64,000 nt of DNA from Ostrinia nubilalis (GCF_963855985.1 NC_087095.1:11108001-11172000); one strand, 5' to 3'. Shown: positions 1-12,123, counted from the stretch's first letter. Numbers and translations are program-made. Notes: a model not told the origin generated them from the letters alone.

Positions 1-611
1 TGGTTAAAAAGGTGAAATGGGTGATTACAAACTATTATTAAAATAATTCATGTTGATAATGGTGACAATATAAACTGATTATATTAACATACTAATGAAG
101 GCAGCCTGCTCATTTCACATGTTAATTTACTCCTTTGTTTCAACCTGTTTCAGGAATCCTATTAATTTATTAGCGAACAAGTTATACAATAGTGAATTGG
201 ATAAACATATTCCATGATATGATTCCAATTCATAATACAAAAGTTGTAAGCATAGAACCATTTTCAGACGTTATAATTTTCTCTACAATTTTAAAGGCGT
301 TTTTACATTACCTAATTTTTTTTTAACACTCATGGTGATAATAATATTTTTGTATCTCTTTTCTTATCTATCTCTATACAGTATACATATCTCTACCTAT
401 CTTGACTGGACTCTACCGTGCGTTTTACGTCTGACCGCCCGTCACTTTGCATACGAGAGTGCGGCCCAAATCTGTGAGGGTAACTGCATATTAAAATCCC
501 TTTTTACGTCCTGGATTTAATATTAAAGACCTTCATGTGGTTTTAATCTATCTAAAATATTATCTTAACCCATTCACTGGTCACAAACGAAGCTACCACT
601 ATAATAATAGT
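1..611. other. AT-rich DNA, no gene recognised
   Basis: AT-rich sequence. The only open frame of note, at 332-520, is hydrophobic and low in complexity and matches nothing I know. No RNA gene or repeat boundary was recognised. Confidence 0.5.
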
Positions 612-925
612 GTGAGTATGGAATGAGGAGATTCGCAGGAGAACCAAAGTGACCGACATAGCTCGCAGAATTGCTAAAATCAAGTGGCAGTGGGCGGGGC
701 ACATAGTTCGTAGAGACGATGGCCGTTGGGGCAGAAAAGTTCTCGAGTGGCGACCACGGACTGGAAGACGTAGCGTGGGCAGGCCTCCTAGTAGGTGGAC
801 CGACGATCTGGTAAAGGTCGCGGGAAGAGCCTGGATGCGGGCAACGCAGGACCGTTAATTGTAGAAAACCTTGGGGGAGGCCTTTGTCCAGCAGTGGACG
901 TCATTTAGCTGAAACGAACGAACGA
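612..925 (+). mobile_element. RTE-type LINE 3' end, C-terminal coding fragment
   Basis: The frame that includes 649-858 encodes the C-terminal tail of a lepidopteran RTE-class non-LTR retrotransposon polyprotein (endonuclease plus reverse transcriptase). Visible hallmarks are the GHIVRRDDGRWGRK block, then RPRTGRRSVGRPPSRWTDD and LVKVAGRAWMRATQDR. A premature TAA at about 856-858 sits where the sister copy at 54.9 kb has a Trp codon. The remainder (EAFVQQWTS-like) continues to about 905, followed by a short GAAC-repeat tail. The fragment is 5'-truncated, since endonuclease and RT domains are absent, and it cannot move on its own. The conserved tail supports the family call strongly, but the subfamily is not resolved. 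Confidence 0.85.
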
Positions 926-1376
926 ACGATGGACTGTTGAACTGCAAAAGCTACGGGCGAATTTATGAAATTAATAATTTGCAGTATAAGAACCAAAATT
1001 AAAATGAGCATTTAAAGTTAATCACGCTTATTGCACGCTATTCTACGTTTATTTCAGCCTAACATAAACATGAGGTTGTACGGAACAATTTCAAGTGTTG
1101 TTGGAGGGGCTATTTAGCGCTGCGCGTCCGAAGTAGCTAAGTGCACGCTATAAATCGCCCACGTGAGCCTTGCTTGAGGTGCTTTTTCATTACACAAGCT
1201 CTGGTTTAACCAGAGATGCTCAACATTTTCAGCTAAAAGTCTTTTAAAAGAGTTATTGCCATTTTTCAGGGATACTCAACTCAACCTGAAGTATGCTGAG
1301 ATTCCAGACATAATGCGAAAATAACTGTCACTGGTCCTGATCAGTGCTACTAAGGCATTCTAAAGGTTAAGACTTA
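926..1376. other. No gene recognised
   Basis: Unassigned sequence between the LINE fragment and the next MITE. No convincing open frame, tRNA or repeat pair was seen. Confidence 0.4.
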
Positions 1377-1378
1377 TA

Positions 1379-1469
1379 CAAGGTGTGTTTTATCTATATT
1401 TTTGTTGTAATTACTTTCATGTGTACTATCACCCCTGAGATGGGCGTTGTTTTACAAAACCACACCCTG
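1379..1469. mobile_element. 91-bp TA-flanked MITE
   Basis: A very short terminal-inverted-repeat element. The left end reads CAAGGTGTGTTTT. The right end, read on the other strand, is CAGGGTGTGGTTTT. TA dinucleotides flank both ends (1377-1378 and 1470-1471), which is the target duplication of Tc1/mariner-class elements. It contains no coding sequence. The CAGGGTG-type end recurs in other TA-flanked elements of this window (22.6, 41.5 and 54.2 kb). Confidence 0.6.
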
Positions 1470-1976
1470 TATAGATCTGTGTAAAATGAGATTTTGAAAA
1501 TTTGACAGTAAACCGGCTACACTTGTTACTTTCTAAGCTAGTTCAGTCAAGATGCTATGTTATTTAAGTCCCTATCTGCAACACTGTCTGCCCCAATTAC
1601 CTTAACGCCTCCGGTGGGGGCGCCCCCCATTGGGCACCACTAGATTAACTGCATATTACAGCCCTGTCTCTATTTACTTAGAACCCTAAAAGCATTGTGA
1701 AAGTTGGTAACTAATAAGACTTCACCGAACTCCAACAACGCAAATATCTCGGCTTTGCTTTGTTCTCAAATTGTAAACTAGAGCTAGACATAAATGTTGT
1801 ATAAGGATACAACTTACTTTCAGTTTCAATTGCTACATGTTGGAGTTTAGATTTCTTGGAAATCGTTCGTGTTGGTGAGAGCAACAAAGCGAAGTAGGTA
1901 CCTACCTATGTCAATCAAGGTTTTGTTAATCAAAGTTTCGACATTCAACAATTTGACATTATTCGAACTCGAATTA
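1470..1976. other. No gene recognised
   Basis: Unassigned. A short GC-rich patch near 1605-1640 stands out against the AT-rich background but is not open in any useful frame. Confidence 0.4.
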
Positions 1977-1980
1977 TTAA

Positions 1981-2101
1981 GGCTGGGTTCTTTCTTAATC
2001 TTACTTTAACTGAGACAAACGTCAAATATCTGTTAAATTCCATACAAAAAGCACCGGTTATCGTCATAGTTACGGTCAAATTTGGGTGGTGCAACTCAGC
2101 C
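1981..2101. mobile_element. GGCTGAGTTGCACCA-family MITE, copy A
   Basis: About 120 bp with inverted ends (GGCTGGGTT on the left, GGCTGAGTTGCACCACC reading in from the right) and a conserved core containing ACCGGTTATCGT. Four other copies lie at 23.34, 44.61, 46.55 and 49.63 kb. The copy at 23.34 kb has clean TTA flanks on both sides, pointing to the PIF/Harbinger class. Here TTA (1977-1979) lies one base before the left end and the right flank has decayed. Non-coding. Confidence 0.75.
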
Positions 2102-3870
2102 AAGTGTTAATAACTTGATGTTTGTGAATCTGGAGTAGGCGGATTAACAGCGTAGGCATAAATACATACACTAGCTATCCTAGCCAAACAAGACCCTTGA
2201 CACTCATTTCATTACAATTTATCAACTACCTATTAACACTTTAATAAATGACAAAAATGTGTTGAGGTATTTGTTGTTCTCATTAAGAAAGACACGGTCA
2301 TGTTCATCAGTTCGCAAAGATGTAGGCCCTACATCACAAAAGTACTTACAACAAGTCAACTCTAAAACAACGCTGAGAAATTTTCACATTCTGCTCTTGA
2401 TGGTTTAAAAGGCTTTTATTTCTGGAACACTCCATTTTCGCCATCAAGTGCCATGGCCCAAACTCTTTTCGCCACTACAGATGTTTGCGCCATTTTCCAC
2501 CTTATACATAGGAAGCATAACGTAAGTCATCTATTTCCCAGCTATTTTGCCAGCAGTAAATAATACCGGGCGTTGAAATCTTAACGTTTGACAGATGTAC
2601 AATATTTGTCAGTGTACGGAAGGCGGGGGATTTTGAAAGCAAACTTCAATAGGTCCGGACGCGGAATGAATGTTAATTCGTTGGAGTCGCTTGGGGCTTG
2701 TAGAACTACGAGTTTAATGAGTTGTACGTAATAGGCTAAAACGCGAGTTCCTAATTTGTGACGTGGAGTGGTTTTACTTCATTTATATCTAAGGTTCTCT
2801 ACCTAAACTTCTATTGATTACTCGTACATAGAGTGAAGGAATCCTATTTGGTTTTAGTATTTGTGTTTCAGGCTTTACCAAGTTTATCTTTGAGTCGATA
2901 TCATAAATACACAGCTAAGAACGATTCAAGTTGCGAATCTTGATTGTTTATTTAAACATACCTAGGTAGGTATTATTATTTTAGGTACTGGCACGGACTG
3001 GCGTATATTCGCAAGAACAGAATAAACGAAGAACGCTTATTTATTATTATTTATGAGCCATTTATCGTAGAGTTGTTTTGTCTGCTTAGACGTTTGGGAT
3101 CGAGCGGGTCGGGATCAGAAGCAAATTCAGCCGGGGCGAATGTCAAATTTATTCTATTTATGCCATTTTGAAGCGCTCTTATGAGTCCCGGGGCATTTGT
3201 AATGCCATTACTGCCTCAAGTGTGGTGGGGAAAATATACTTAAATAAAATACTGTACAAATTCAGCATACGAATATAATATGATTTAGATGAGGAAAAAT
3301 TTGAAGATTTGAGAAATGGAACTGTTCGTTTGTTCACTTTATGACAGACCACCCTGTATTAAAATAGAAAACAAACCGCGGATATTGAGAAGGAAGATCA
3401 ATACTTCAATATATGCCAGTTATAGAGATCCAGCGAATGTGTGGGATGCCGTGGCGAAGGGAGAATGCTGCGCGTCCTTAGTTCGATATTAGAATGGGAA
3501 TGAGCGAATTATTTCACGCGTACCCTGAGCGCACCTTCACGACCCACAATAATAGTAAGGGCGATAGCTAAACAGGAATTTAGAAATTTATTCGTGGATA
3601 TGTTTGGAAAATTACCTAATATCAGGTTAACCAATCTTTAGTGCCTCGTCAAACAGAGGAGCTAAAAGTTGTTGGATTGAATTCGAGTTTTTCGTATGAA
3701 ATATCAAATTCTATGTTTAATTTGTATTTATTTTATTTTTACAGCTACAACATTTTTATCTTAATAAGTAATATAGACTTATAGTCCAGTCCTGCATGCT
3801 AGCACAGGCCAGTCAAAATAACATTACGTTTTAAATGAATAAAAAATATTCGAATCACTGAAATGTGAAA
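2102..3870. other. No gene recognised
   Basis: Unassigned, AT-rich. A lone ACCACCCTGTATT motif near 3349-3361 resembles the right end of a TA-flanked transposon, but I found no matching left end. Confidence 0.4.
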
Positions 3871-3872
3871 TA

Positions 3873-4596
3873 CAGGCTGGCCCAGAAGAAAATTCACTTT
3901 TGAAAATTCAAGGAAACGAAAACTGTACATTTTTGTAGAACTTTAACTATTTTAATTTAAAGGAAATTTAGTGCAATTTATTTTAAAATTTACTTTCTTT
4001 CACAAACTTTATCGTACATGTGATTCTCTTGACGTTTACAACATCGGTCAACATACATAAAAATTTTGGAAAACTTTCGTTAAAGTTACCTCAAAATGGA
4101 TTTAGGATGAATGAATGCTGCAGAATTTTTGGATTATGAGAGTATAATCTGCTCATAAGGTAACCCCACAAAAAGAAGTCTGCTGGAATGAGATTAGCGC
4201 TTCTTAGAGGCAGTGAGATTTCACCACTGCTTAATTGGTTTGTTGCATTGAAAGGATGATCTCACTCCAGAAAATTCTTTTTTGTGGTGTTACATTAAGA
4301 ATAGAGTATACTTTTATAATCCAACAACCATGCAGCAACTGAAGCTGAGCATTCGGCAAAAAATTGAAATTAGGTTTCGAGGTAATTCTAACGAACGCAT
4401 TTCAAGATTTTGATGTATGTTGATTGAATGTTGTAAACCTCAAGGAAATCTCCTGGGCGATGTAATTTAATAAAGGTAAATTTAAAAATTAATTGCATTA
4501 AATTTCCTTTGATTTGCAATAGTTAAAGTTCTATAAGAATGTACAGTTTTCGTTTCCTTGAATTTTCAAAAGAGAACTTTCTTCTGGGCCACCCTG
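3873..4596. mobile_element. 724-bp full-length fold-back transposon (TA-flanked)
   Basis: The left end (CAGGCTGGCCCAGAAGAAAA) and the right end read inward (CAGGGTGGCCCAGAAGAAAG) are inverted repeats. The outer roughly 105 bp are nearly identical between arms. Weaker inverted similarity continues inward almost to the centre: TTTACAACAT...CAACATACAT near 4037-4060 pairs with 4415-4440, and ACCCCACAAAAAGAA near 4163 pairs with 4285-4300. The whole element can therefore fold into one long hairpin with its apex near 4230. TA flanks (3871-3872, 4597-4598) suggest a Tc1/mariner-superfamily source. No transposase frame remains. Confidence 0.8.
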
Positions 4597-4704
4597 TATA
4601 AAAAAACATTTCAAGATTTTACGATATGAAAGTTTATTTAAAAGCTTAACTAACTTTTGCTTTGACTGCCATAATAAAAAGTAAATGATTTTTTTATTAG
4701 ATAA

Positions 4705-4735
4705 TCCCAACTAATATTATAAATGCGAAAGTAAC

Positions 4736-4772
<37 letters not shown>

Positions 4773-4953
4773 TACGCTTTCCCGCTTAAACCTCGCAACC
4801 GATTTTGATGAAATTTGGCATAGAGATAGTTTGAGTCCCGGGAAAGAACATAGGATAGTTTTTATCCCGGTTTTTGAAACAGGGACGCGCGCGATAAAGT
4901 TTTTCTGTGACAGACAAAATTCCACGCGGGCGAAGCCGCGGGCGGAAAGCTAG
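4705..4953 (+). mobile_element. Small non-autonomous Helitron (lepidopteran type)
   Basis: It begins with TC (TCCCAACTAATATTATAAAT) preceded by A, and ends with CTAG followed by T, the A/T target pattern of Helitrons. It contains a (CTGT)n run at 4736-4771. A conserved block follows (GATTTTGATGAAATTTGG...TTTGAGTCCCGGG). The end has the GCGGGCGAAGCCGCGGGC hairpin just before the CTAG terminus. I recognise this layout as one of the commonest dispersed elements in moth genomes. A diverged copy lies in inverse orientation at 55.42-55.64 kb. It has no RepHel coding capacity, so an autonomous element elsewhere must mobilise it. Confidence 0.8.
4736..4771. repeat. (CTGT)n microsatellite inside the Helitron
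   Basis: About nine uninterrupted CTGT units. The microsatellite is part of the element's body and moved with it. It is not host DNA that expanded later. Confidence 0.9.
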
Positions 4954-5333
4954 TTCTAATATAAAATCTATCTTAACTAGTGATACTAAAAACACAGACA
5001 ATTTAATTTAATTTTGGTCTCAAAAAGAAAATAAAAGAAAAATAGTGACTTCTTATTTCTTATCATGTAGTATTAAGTTGACGGATTTATTAATGGCTTT
5101 TCGTATTAGAAACAGTTTCATCAATGAACTTTTATGTAGCTTTTTTACTGCATAAAGTTTTTAGTAGTTTGAATAACCTTGGAGACTGTAACTTCCTTAT
5201 ATGAGACTATTTAAGGAAAGCAGTTGTAAACTGTCTATCAAAGCGAAAAACAAAAACGCACAAGTGTCATAAAAACTTTAAAAAGTTGTATTTCTTTTGA
5301 AACTGACGGTGAAACACCTGTTTAAAATTACTT
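4954..5333. other. No gene recognised
   Basis: Unassigned AT-rich sequence. Confidence 0.4.
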
Positions 5334-5334
5334 A

Positions 5335-5490
5335 CGGCCGAATACTGAAACACTACTCAAATCTGTCACTCAGCTGACGGGCTCCTAAATTTAAGTATCC
5401 TTCAATTTTAAATGGTATTCTCAAACGCCACTCAACGGATTTGAAGCCGTGATCAGCTAAGCAGCTCTCAAATGTTTACCTACTGGCAAC
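5335..5490 (+). mobile_element. CGGCCGAATACTGAAAC-end MITE, left-facing copy
   Basis: It starts with ACGGCCGAATACTGAAAC and carries the family's spaced words (CTCAAA, GCCACTCAAC, GCAGCTCTCAAATG). The inverse of this start occurs at 8708-8728, where GTTTCAGTATTCGGCCGT closes a related copy. The two could be independent insertions or the far ends of one element of about 3.4 kb. The body similarity makes independent insertions the simpler reading. Confidence 0.6.
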
Positions 5491-6823
5491 ATTTACCAAA
5501 AAAAGTATGTTTTCATTTACACAAATGATAACTTTACGTTTTTTATCCATTACACGCAGCATCGTTTGTTTATGTATTATCTTTTATGGAAATATACTCA
5601 ATCAACTTAACATAGAACAGTTTATTTTTAGTTTCTATTATATATAAATCTCGTTTTGTCATATAAAAAAATTCATGCTTGCATTTTTATTTAATTAAAA
5701 AAAAATTTTAAAGGTGATACTTTTTATTGTTGAAATCTATTAAGTGGCGATCGTGGACCGAAACGTAACCACAATTGACATTTATCATTGTTGACAGAGC
5801 ATCAAATTGACAAATCAACAACTCTTGGAAATGCTGCTACTTATGCGATGTCCCCTTATTCCTCAGAAATAGGCATGTTTATGTATTGCGGTTTCATAGC
5901 AGCTATTTTGGTTATTACTTCGTGCACTATACGATGCACAGTTGGTTGTTAGATGTGGAAGATATCACCTAGTACACGTTCATAACTTCCCGTTGCGTAG
6001 AACAGTAGGGTTATAACATTGAACTAATATTACTACGTATAGAACAGACATCGCGAACAAAATATGTACAGTGCGGGGTGCGGGGCGGGAATTTGACGGA
6101 CAGCTGTCAGTCAAATCCATGACTATCAAGTTTCATAATTTATGGCGATAAAATCTGCACCAGAAAATGTCGTACTTCATTGATAGGATTGCACGAATAG
6201 TGACGTTCCTGCGGTCGCCTCATCATAGACATTGTGCATCGATTGTGAAAATAAACAAATCGGCTAAATTGTGTTAAAGTTTCGTGGTGCTCAATAGCAA
6301 AAAGGTTCAGCTACTTACATTATTTTCTTTTATTATATTGTGCGTTTCCTGTAATGTAATCTAAGCTCCCCTCCCTTAGACTAAAATTAGCCTTCCTAGA
6401 CAAGTGACAAAACGTAGCAGTTGAAACATTCGAAATCACTTCGCTCTGCCGTTTTTTGGTGTTAGTTACTTCACTCTGTGATGCGATTTTAAAATTACAA
6501 CTGGCGATTCCGAATTCACAACTGAGGGGACTGAGGCTAATCGTGTTACTTGTGCTACAAGTGCGTATGGGCTTCATACTGATGCTTAAGCCATTAATTA
6601 TTTTTCTGCCCGATTAATATCTAATGTAATCGATAATCGCCTTGAGAATCGTTAACTGGTATTTTCTAATTCGATAAAAAAATTACCCATCTCTAGTTTA
6701 AAACTGTCATCCAACAGCGCACGAAATATTATGAGTTATAGATAATGATACCATTACAGAGGCGACACTTCGTTTACGTTTAGTTTCTGCCTATTGAATT
6801 GGATACTGTAAGGAAACATCGTC
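5491..6823. other. No gene recognised
   Basis: Unassigned. A reverse-strand frame at 6320-6577 lacks recognisable motifs and has no supporting context. Confidence 0.4.
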
Positions 6824-6955
6824 ATCATCATTTTAGCTACTGGCCGTCCACTGCTGAACAAAGGCCTCCTCTAATGATTTCCACATCGCCCAGTTGATAG
6901 TGGCCTGCACCCAGCGTCTTCCTGCTATCTTCAGTCAGTCCATCTTGAGATTTTA
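6824..6955 (-). mobile_element. RTE-type LINE 3' end fragment
   Basis: On the reverse strand this is the same terminal region as the 0.6-kb copy. The GTCCACTGCTGAACAAAGGC word here is the inverse of the conserved LINE 3' end, and CACCCAGCGTCTTCCTGC is the inverse of the W-M-Q-A-type tail. Short, 5'-truncated and non-functional. Confidence 0.75.
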
Positions 6956-8462
6956 GAATAATTCCCACTCGTCACGGTAGGAACAAAGCTAGGGATGACC
7001 CACGCCTTCACTTCAGAACCAATAAAATAACTGAAAGTCAGAAACTTTCAGTTATTTTATTGTCTCTATTGTTAACTATCTCAGTGGTTGAGTACACGTA
7101 TAATAGCTGTGAGGTAGAAGTTACGGGACTATTCCCACCTCTCCTTTTTCTCTCCTGTGTAGCTAGCACCTAGACTAGTTGATTTAAAGCCAAGGTATAT
7201 CAGTTTTTAGGTAATGACTTAGTGCATCTAAAAATGTAAAACTTTCTACTTTTTTGTAACATTGAAAAATCTAAAAAGAAGCATCATTTTTTTACGTTCA
7301 AGTGTTTCTAAGAAATTTAAATGGAAGCTTTTAATGACAACGTATTGCTTACTTTTTCAGCTGTCGAACGAATCACTTTTATACTCATAGGTCCTGTACA
7401 TCGGTAGATTTGGTAAATAAATGAATCCATCCGGACTCAGAAACTAAAAAAAATAAAATAACTGTAATTTTTTAATACTGGATTTGTCGATTAAATTGAT
7501 CATATTTACTGCGCCCTAACGGGTCGGACACTGGTGACCAGACACACTGTACAATTATTATAATTTTAGCCTGTCTCGTGAGCTAGGTGTCAATAATTAG
7601 GGTGATTTACTAACTAACCAGTCGCATACGAACAACAGCAGTGAGATTCAAACAAGTTTGATCCATGATGCCGCACGACTATTGTGTGAGCCCACCCGTA
7701 ACCCAAGCTTATTTAGCTTAACACAAGGGGCTGGACGGGACTATTAGTAATTTGTGCAATACAAAGTGCTTATAATCTTTAAAAAAATCTTTTTATTGCT
7801 GTATTTAACCTTCCTTTCGTATACTAATTTATGCGTCAGTGTCAAGTCTGCGATTTTTATTCTTTGAAATTTTCGTAAAATGGCTGCCGCCGCGGTGACG
7901 CCTTGTAATTAACAAATTAAAATTAAATTAGTGTTTTAAAGTGCATAAATGTACAACTTAATGGTAAAGAGTCATTCCTTGATTTTTACTTAATATGTAT
8001 CTGGAGTTATTTGAACAGTATTTTCGTCTATAGGATGGCATATTTCAAAAAACAAAACTGCACTCAAGCGTGTTGTCACAGCAACCGCTGAGCACATACT
8101 AATTGAATTTCGGTCCCTGGACCTATTTGCGTGCCAGAAACAGTCTACTTGACATGTCTTCTCTAGTACGTAGTACATTATAACTCAATGGGTTATAATA
8201 AGTATTTGGTCCACTGGTTGTATGGCGTTTGGTGCGGGGTTTCAAAGAGCTTCCAAATTATGAATCCAGACACAACACCGTTTCTTTAGAGATGCGGAAC
8301 CTCGCTCGGAATTGCATGTCATTATAATAATATTTTTCAATAGCGTTCAGCATTATTGCGTTCCTGCGATTAGATCTAGGTATTTCCTCGAGCCTCGAAA
8401 GAAATGATAACGATGACACACATTATTACCACTATTTAGGTCGATTTAGGTATAAGAATAGG
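6956..8462. other. No gene recognised (hairpin at 7.02 kb apart)
   Basis: Unassigned. No extended open frame. A few GC-rich words around 7620-7740 have no recognisable identity. Confidence 0.4.
7020..7062. repeat. Perfect 19-bp hairpin with 5-nt loop
   Basis: CAATAAAATAACTGAAAGT at 7020-7038 is followed by a CAGAA loop and the exact inverse at 7044-7062. It has no terminator context and no matching known microRNA seed. It is probably the remnant of a palindromic element. Confidence 0.8.
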
Positions 8463-8728
8463 ATTTAAGATACCGCGCGAGCACTCTCAAATTTAACAGC
8501 TGCTTAAGACGATTTGACAGTTGTTTGAGTAATGCTTAGCGTTGAATGGCGTTTCAGTATGCGAAAATTCATTTAAGTGGCGTTTGAGTGCAACTTAATT
8601 TGAGAGGTGCTTAAAAATTGAGAACTGCTCAGATATTGTTTTGAATATGCGAAATGTAAGTTTAGGAGCTGCTTAACTATTTGAGAAGCCGTCAAATATT
8701 TAAATGGCGTTTCAGTATTCGGCCGTAT
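8463..8728 (-). mobile_element. CGGCCGAATACTGAAAC-end MITE, second copy
   Basis: It closes with GGCGTTTCAGTATTCGGCCGT, the inverse of the left end of the copy at 5335. Internally it alternates short words of the type TTTGAGA..GCTTAA and has a second GGCGTTTCAGTATGCGAA at about 8548-8565. This suggests partial internal duplication or nesting of the same element. Non-coding. Confidence 0.65.
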
Positions 8729-9415
8729 ATCTTCAAATATTTATTAAAAAAAAAAAAAAATAGAAACAAGTAGTAAATGAGTCGCTTAAAAATTCAACAT
8801 TGAATCTTAAAATGTTAACAGCCTATTTTTATATGCGTGTCAATGTTCTATCTACTTCTTGATAATTATTACTTTGAAGTAGGTACTTATCCCATTGCTT
8901 GATTGGTTTATGCAAATGAACGGATAAATAACAAAAGGAATGGTAAACCACCAACTTTGTTTCTAATTAAAGTTCATAACAGTATAACCAGTCCTGTTTT
9001 ATACAAGGTTCATTGGGACTTATTACGGATATTTATAGCTACAATTGATTTGCGGAAATTTAATCAGAAACTTTCCACGGGAATTATCGCGGCCTAGTGA
9101 TCGGCGGTCAGTTGATGCCTGGGCTTAGTGCTCACTGTTGTTTTAATGTTCTGATTAAAATGTAGCAATAGTTTTCAAAAGTTCATACATTATTCAAACT
9201 TCAATAATCGAAGGGGGGGGGGGGGGGGGAAGTTCTAGTAGGAATTGTAGCCTCACGATCATATCAAACCAGTAAATACTTACATCACTTTCCATAGTGC
9301 TTCACTATTCACACCTACCATTCAATAATGTCAATTATAACGGAATGCTGATATAAGTTCTGACATACATATATCAAACTATCTTCAGTCTGATAAGGCT
9401 GATAGGTATATCAAA
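8729..9415. other. No gene recognised; G17 run
   Basis: Unassigned apart from an uninterrupted run of 17 G at 9213-9229. Such runs are often unstable and prone to assembly error. Confidence 0.5.
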
Positions 9416-9417
9416 GC

Positions 9418-9780
9418 CTGTGTGTTCTCACCCTTATGATCGGTTCAAACGACGAATACCGGCCGTCAACTCATGCGAACTGAGGAGTAACTGTCCGAAC
9501 AATGCTAACCACTTAATAAGTACCTGTAGTAACTGAGAAATAAACTCGTTAAAACTCAACGAGCGTCCGCGTTCGCCTACATTATAGAACCAAGTCACCT
9601 TTCGCAATTGCGGCGGGATGGTCTTCCAATGAAATCTCCAATTTCATTTGGCCCTGTGTGCTTCCACCCTTACAGCGGGTCGGGTAATTGATGGCGGCCG
9701 TTTCCGCCAACTCACGCGCACTGACGGAGCGACTGTCCGAACCTTCGCTAGCCTCTCTATTAGTGACTATTAACGCTTTA
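9418..9780 (+). repeat. Diverged local duplication, about 120 bp, offset about 236 bp
   Basis: Two blocks share ordered words. The first, about 9418-9535, has TGTGTGTTCTCACCCTTA, GGCCGTCAACTCATGCGAACTGA and AACTGTCCGAAC. The second, about 9654-9775, has TGTGTGCTTCCACCCTTA, GCCAACTCACGCGCACTGA and GACTGTCCGAAC. The copies differ by small indels and substitutions and sit in the same orientation. Neither codes for protein. This could be an old tandem duplication of non-coding DNA under some constraint, or two copies of an unrecognised repeat. Confidence 0.55.
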
Positions 9781-9790
9781 ATGTTCTCCG

Positions 9791-12123
9791 AATTTCTCGT
9801 CCAACCCTTTGTCTAATTGATAAAGAACCAATGTACGTTACAAATGGGTTTCCGTTACGCTGAGTTGACGAACAGTTGACTTGTATTGTCCCTAATGTGG
9901 GGACTAGTTGGAGCAATTTGGGAGCTGAATGTTTTCAACGTACTTACCTCGTTGTTTCATAGTCATTTCTTTCATTGAGCCGTGTGAAAGGCAGCGAGTA
10001 TTGTGCAAAACTATTTTCAATTTCACTGTATTCAGCGTTTGTTCAAAATCAAATACAATTTTTGCAAAATGAAAGCAAAACTTCCTACCGTTTTGTTAGA
10101 CCAACAATAGAAAAAATATAAACGTTTTAGTGAATATAGAAAATAGGTTTTAGATTGAGTTTTTCAAAGCTATTACTAGCTCGAGCTTAATTTTCAGATG
10201 AAAAATGTTACCTCTGTTTATTCGTGTCAAAAGGTTCAGCGCTCCCAAAGTAAAAATTTTCAAATTTCCGTCAAGCGAAAAAATGTTTTTACGTAAAATG
10301 TAGGTTCGTTGATAATAATGGGCCGTAAACAATTTCCGTGGAAAAAATATCGGTTATTTTATTGTTCGGCACAAAGTGAAACCTGTCTAGAAAATAATAA
10401 CAGATCAGTTTAATCTCGGCGGGCCGGGCCCCGCGGGCCGGCATTAAGACGTGATCAATTATCCACACGCGTCCTTCTTTCTGGGTTTACCCTTAGGGTT
10501 CGCATAACTTTTCTTAATAGAATTAATAGTGAAATATGTATTTAAAGGTACTTATAAATTAGAGTAGGTAGTAGGTAGGTACACATTATTTATCAGACTG
10601 TAAGTTTTCTGAAACAAAACTGTACCTATCTTCTTTCAAGTAAAATCAATTGAATTTCTGTCTGTGGATAGATTTAACTGAAGAAAATCAAATGGACCTT
10701 CTGACAAGCAATATGTCAAACGTACTTAAAAAATGTTTAAGAAAGTTATCTGACATTAATGATTTCGATCAATCATCGCAATTTTATTTTTATACCTCAA
10801 GTTTATTTGAAGATATTTCAGAGGATTTTCTCTAACTTAGTGTAAGTAATAAATAGTTTGTGTTGTAAAGTTAGTTTAGTATTAGACAGCCCTACGAATG
10901 TGAGATTACTTATGGTACCTCATCACCTCGATGCTACATCAGAATTTAAATTAGTTTGCAATCTCTTAGAAATCTATCGACGTCAAATAATTCAATTGTA
11001 ACAGGCCAGTCATTATCGGATAATGTTTTCTAGAAGTCCTGAATGGCTGAAATCTGTTCCGAGGAGTAGAATGGCCTATTCTACTTTGATTGTAGAGCAG
11101 TATAAGTCTAATGGCGCCAATGGAGGCCATCCATATTTCCATTGTTGTGAAAGGCTATTAGGGATGAAAGAAAAGTCGAAGTTTACGCGTTTTTTATAGC
11201 ACATTGACAGTTGGAGTTTTTACAACACTTTTTAGTAGAATGTCATAAAAAATCTATGTAGGTTATTAGGTACGATAAAGGCATTTTATAGATGGAAAAT
11301 AATCTGCCTATGGGTCGTGACAAGAATCATCTATCAATACATAAGTATTTAAACTTTTAATTACCTACAATAATATAATACATTTCTTATCTTGATATCA
11401 ACACAAAAAGTTGTGTTAAACACACTGATAAAGATCAGTGGTAGGTAACCTTTTTGTGCATCTGAGCAGAATGAAAGGGCGTAATATTCGTTGGTACTTA
11501 TATTTTTTTAATCTCATCTCATATCATTAGTAGGTGCTGCGATCCGATATCAGTGACTTGGCAGATCCGTAGCTAGTGATGCGATTGTTCTTTTGATTTT
11601 TGTTCGAGTTAAACTAGGTCTTTTTTTGGATTTGGTGCTTTCCAAAATAAAATATCTTAGTTAAGGATAGAAAAAAGAAAACTTTTAAGAATATTACGAA
11701 TCTAGTAGATCTACCCATAGAGTATGTAAGTACCTTGTTACCTTCGTTATACCCAATTCATAGTGATGAAGACATAATATTATGAAAATTATAAAATGAA
11801 TGCTACTTATTTATCTGGGGCATTTAATTTGTTATTTCTTTCCAATATTTACCTATAGAAAATCATGAATCGTACCATACAATATTAGTGTATTAACCCG
11901 AGTTATTATAGTGGGTATACGGTTTCAATGGCACTGGCAACACTACGCCAAACAATCAATTATCGAGATTTTCCTTGAACCCTTATCGTTGCTAATCGTT
12001 AAATGTATCAGCACCTTTGTTAAGAAAATGCCGCAAGCGATTACGGGCGGGAAGGCTGTCAAAGTGACGTCATGGTTACAAATTAATCGGTTGACAAATC
12101 GATTTGCTGATTGCGCGAGGTTA
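9791..12123. other. No gene recognised; GC-rich patch at 10.42-10.48 kb
   Basis: Mostly AT-rich and unassigned. The patch at about 10416-10445 (GGCGGGCCGGGCCCCGCGG...) is sharply GC-rich and partly palindromic, and is followed by an unremarkable CACACGCGTCC stretch. A short forward frame at 10650-10835 has no recognisable motif and no ATG at its start. Confidence 0.4.

Noticed and set aside
4736..4771. CRISPR-like or regulatory tandem array
   Set aside because: A simple (CTGT)n microsatellite. No spacers exist anywhere in the window and the genome is evidently eukaryotic.
4650..5001. Reverse frames of 91 and 71 residues
   Set aside because: Both read through the Helitron and its CTGT run.
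5335..8728. Single 3.4-kb transposon bounded by CGGCCGAATACTGAAAC ends
   Set aside because: The body words of the MITE are found at both ends, so two separate copies are simpler. No target duplication was seen.
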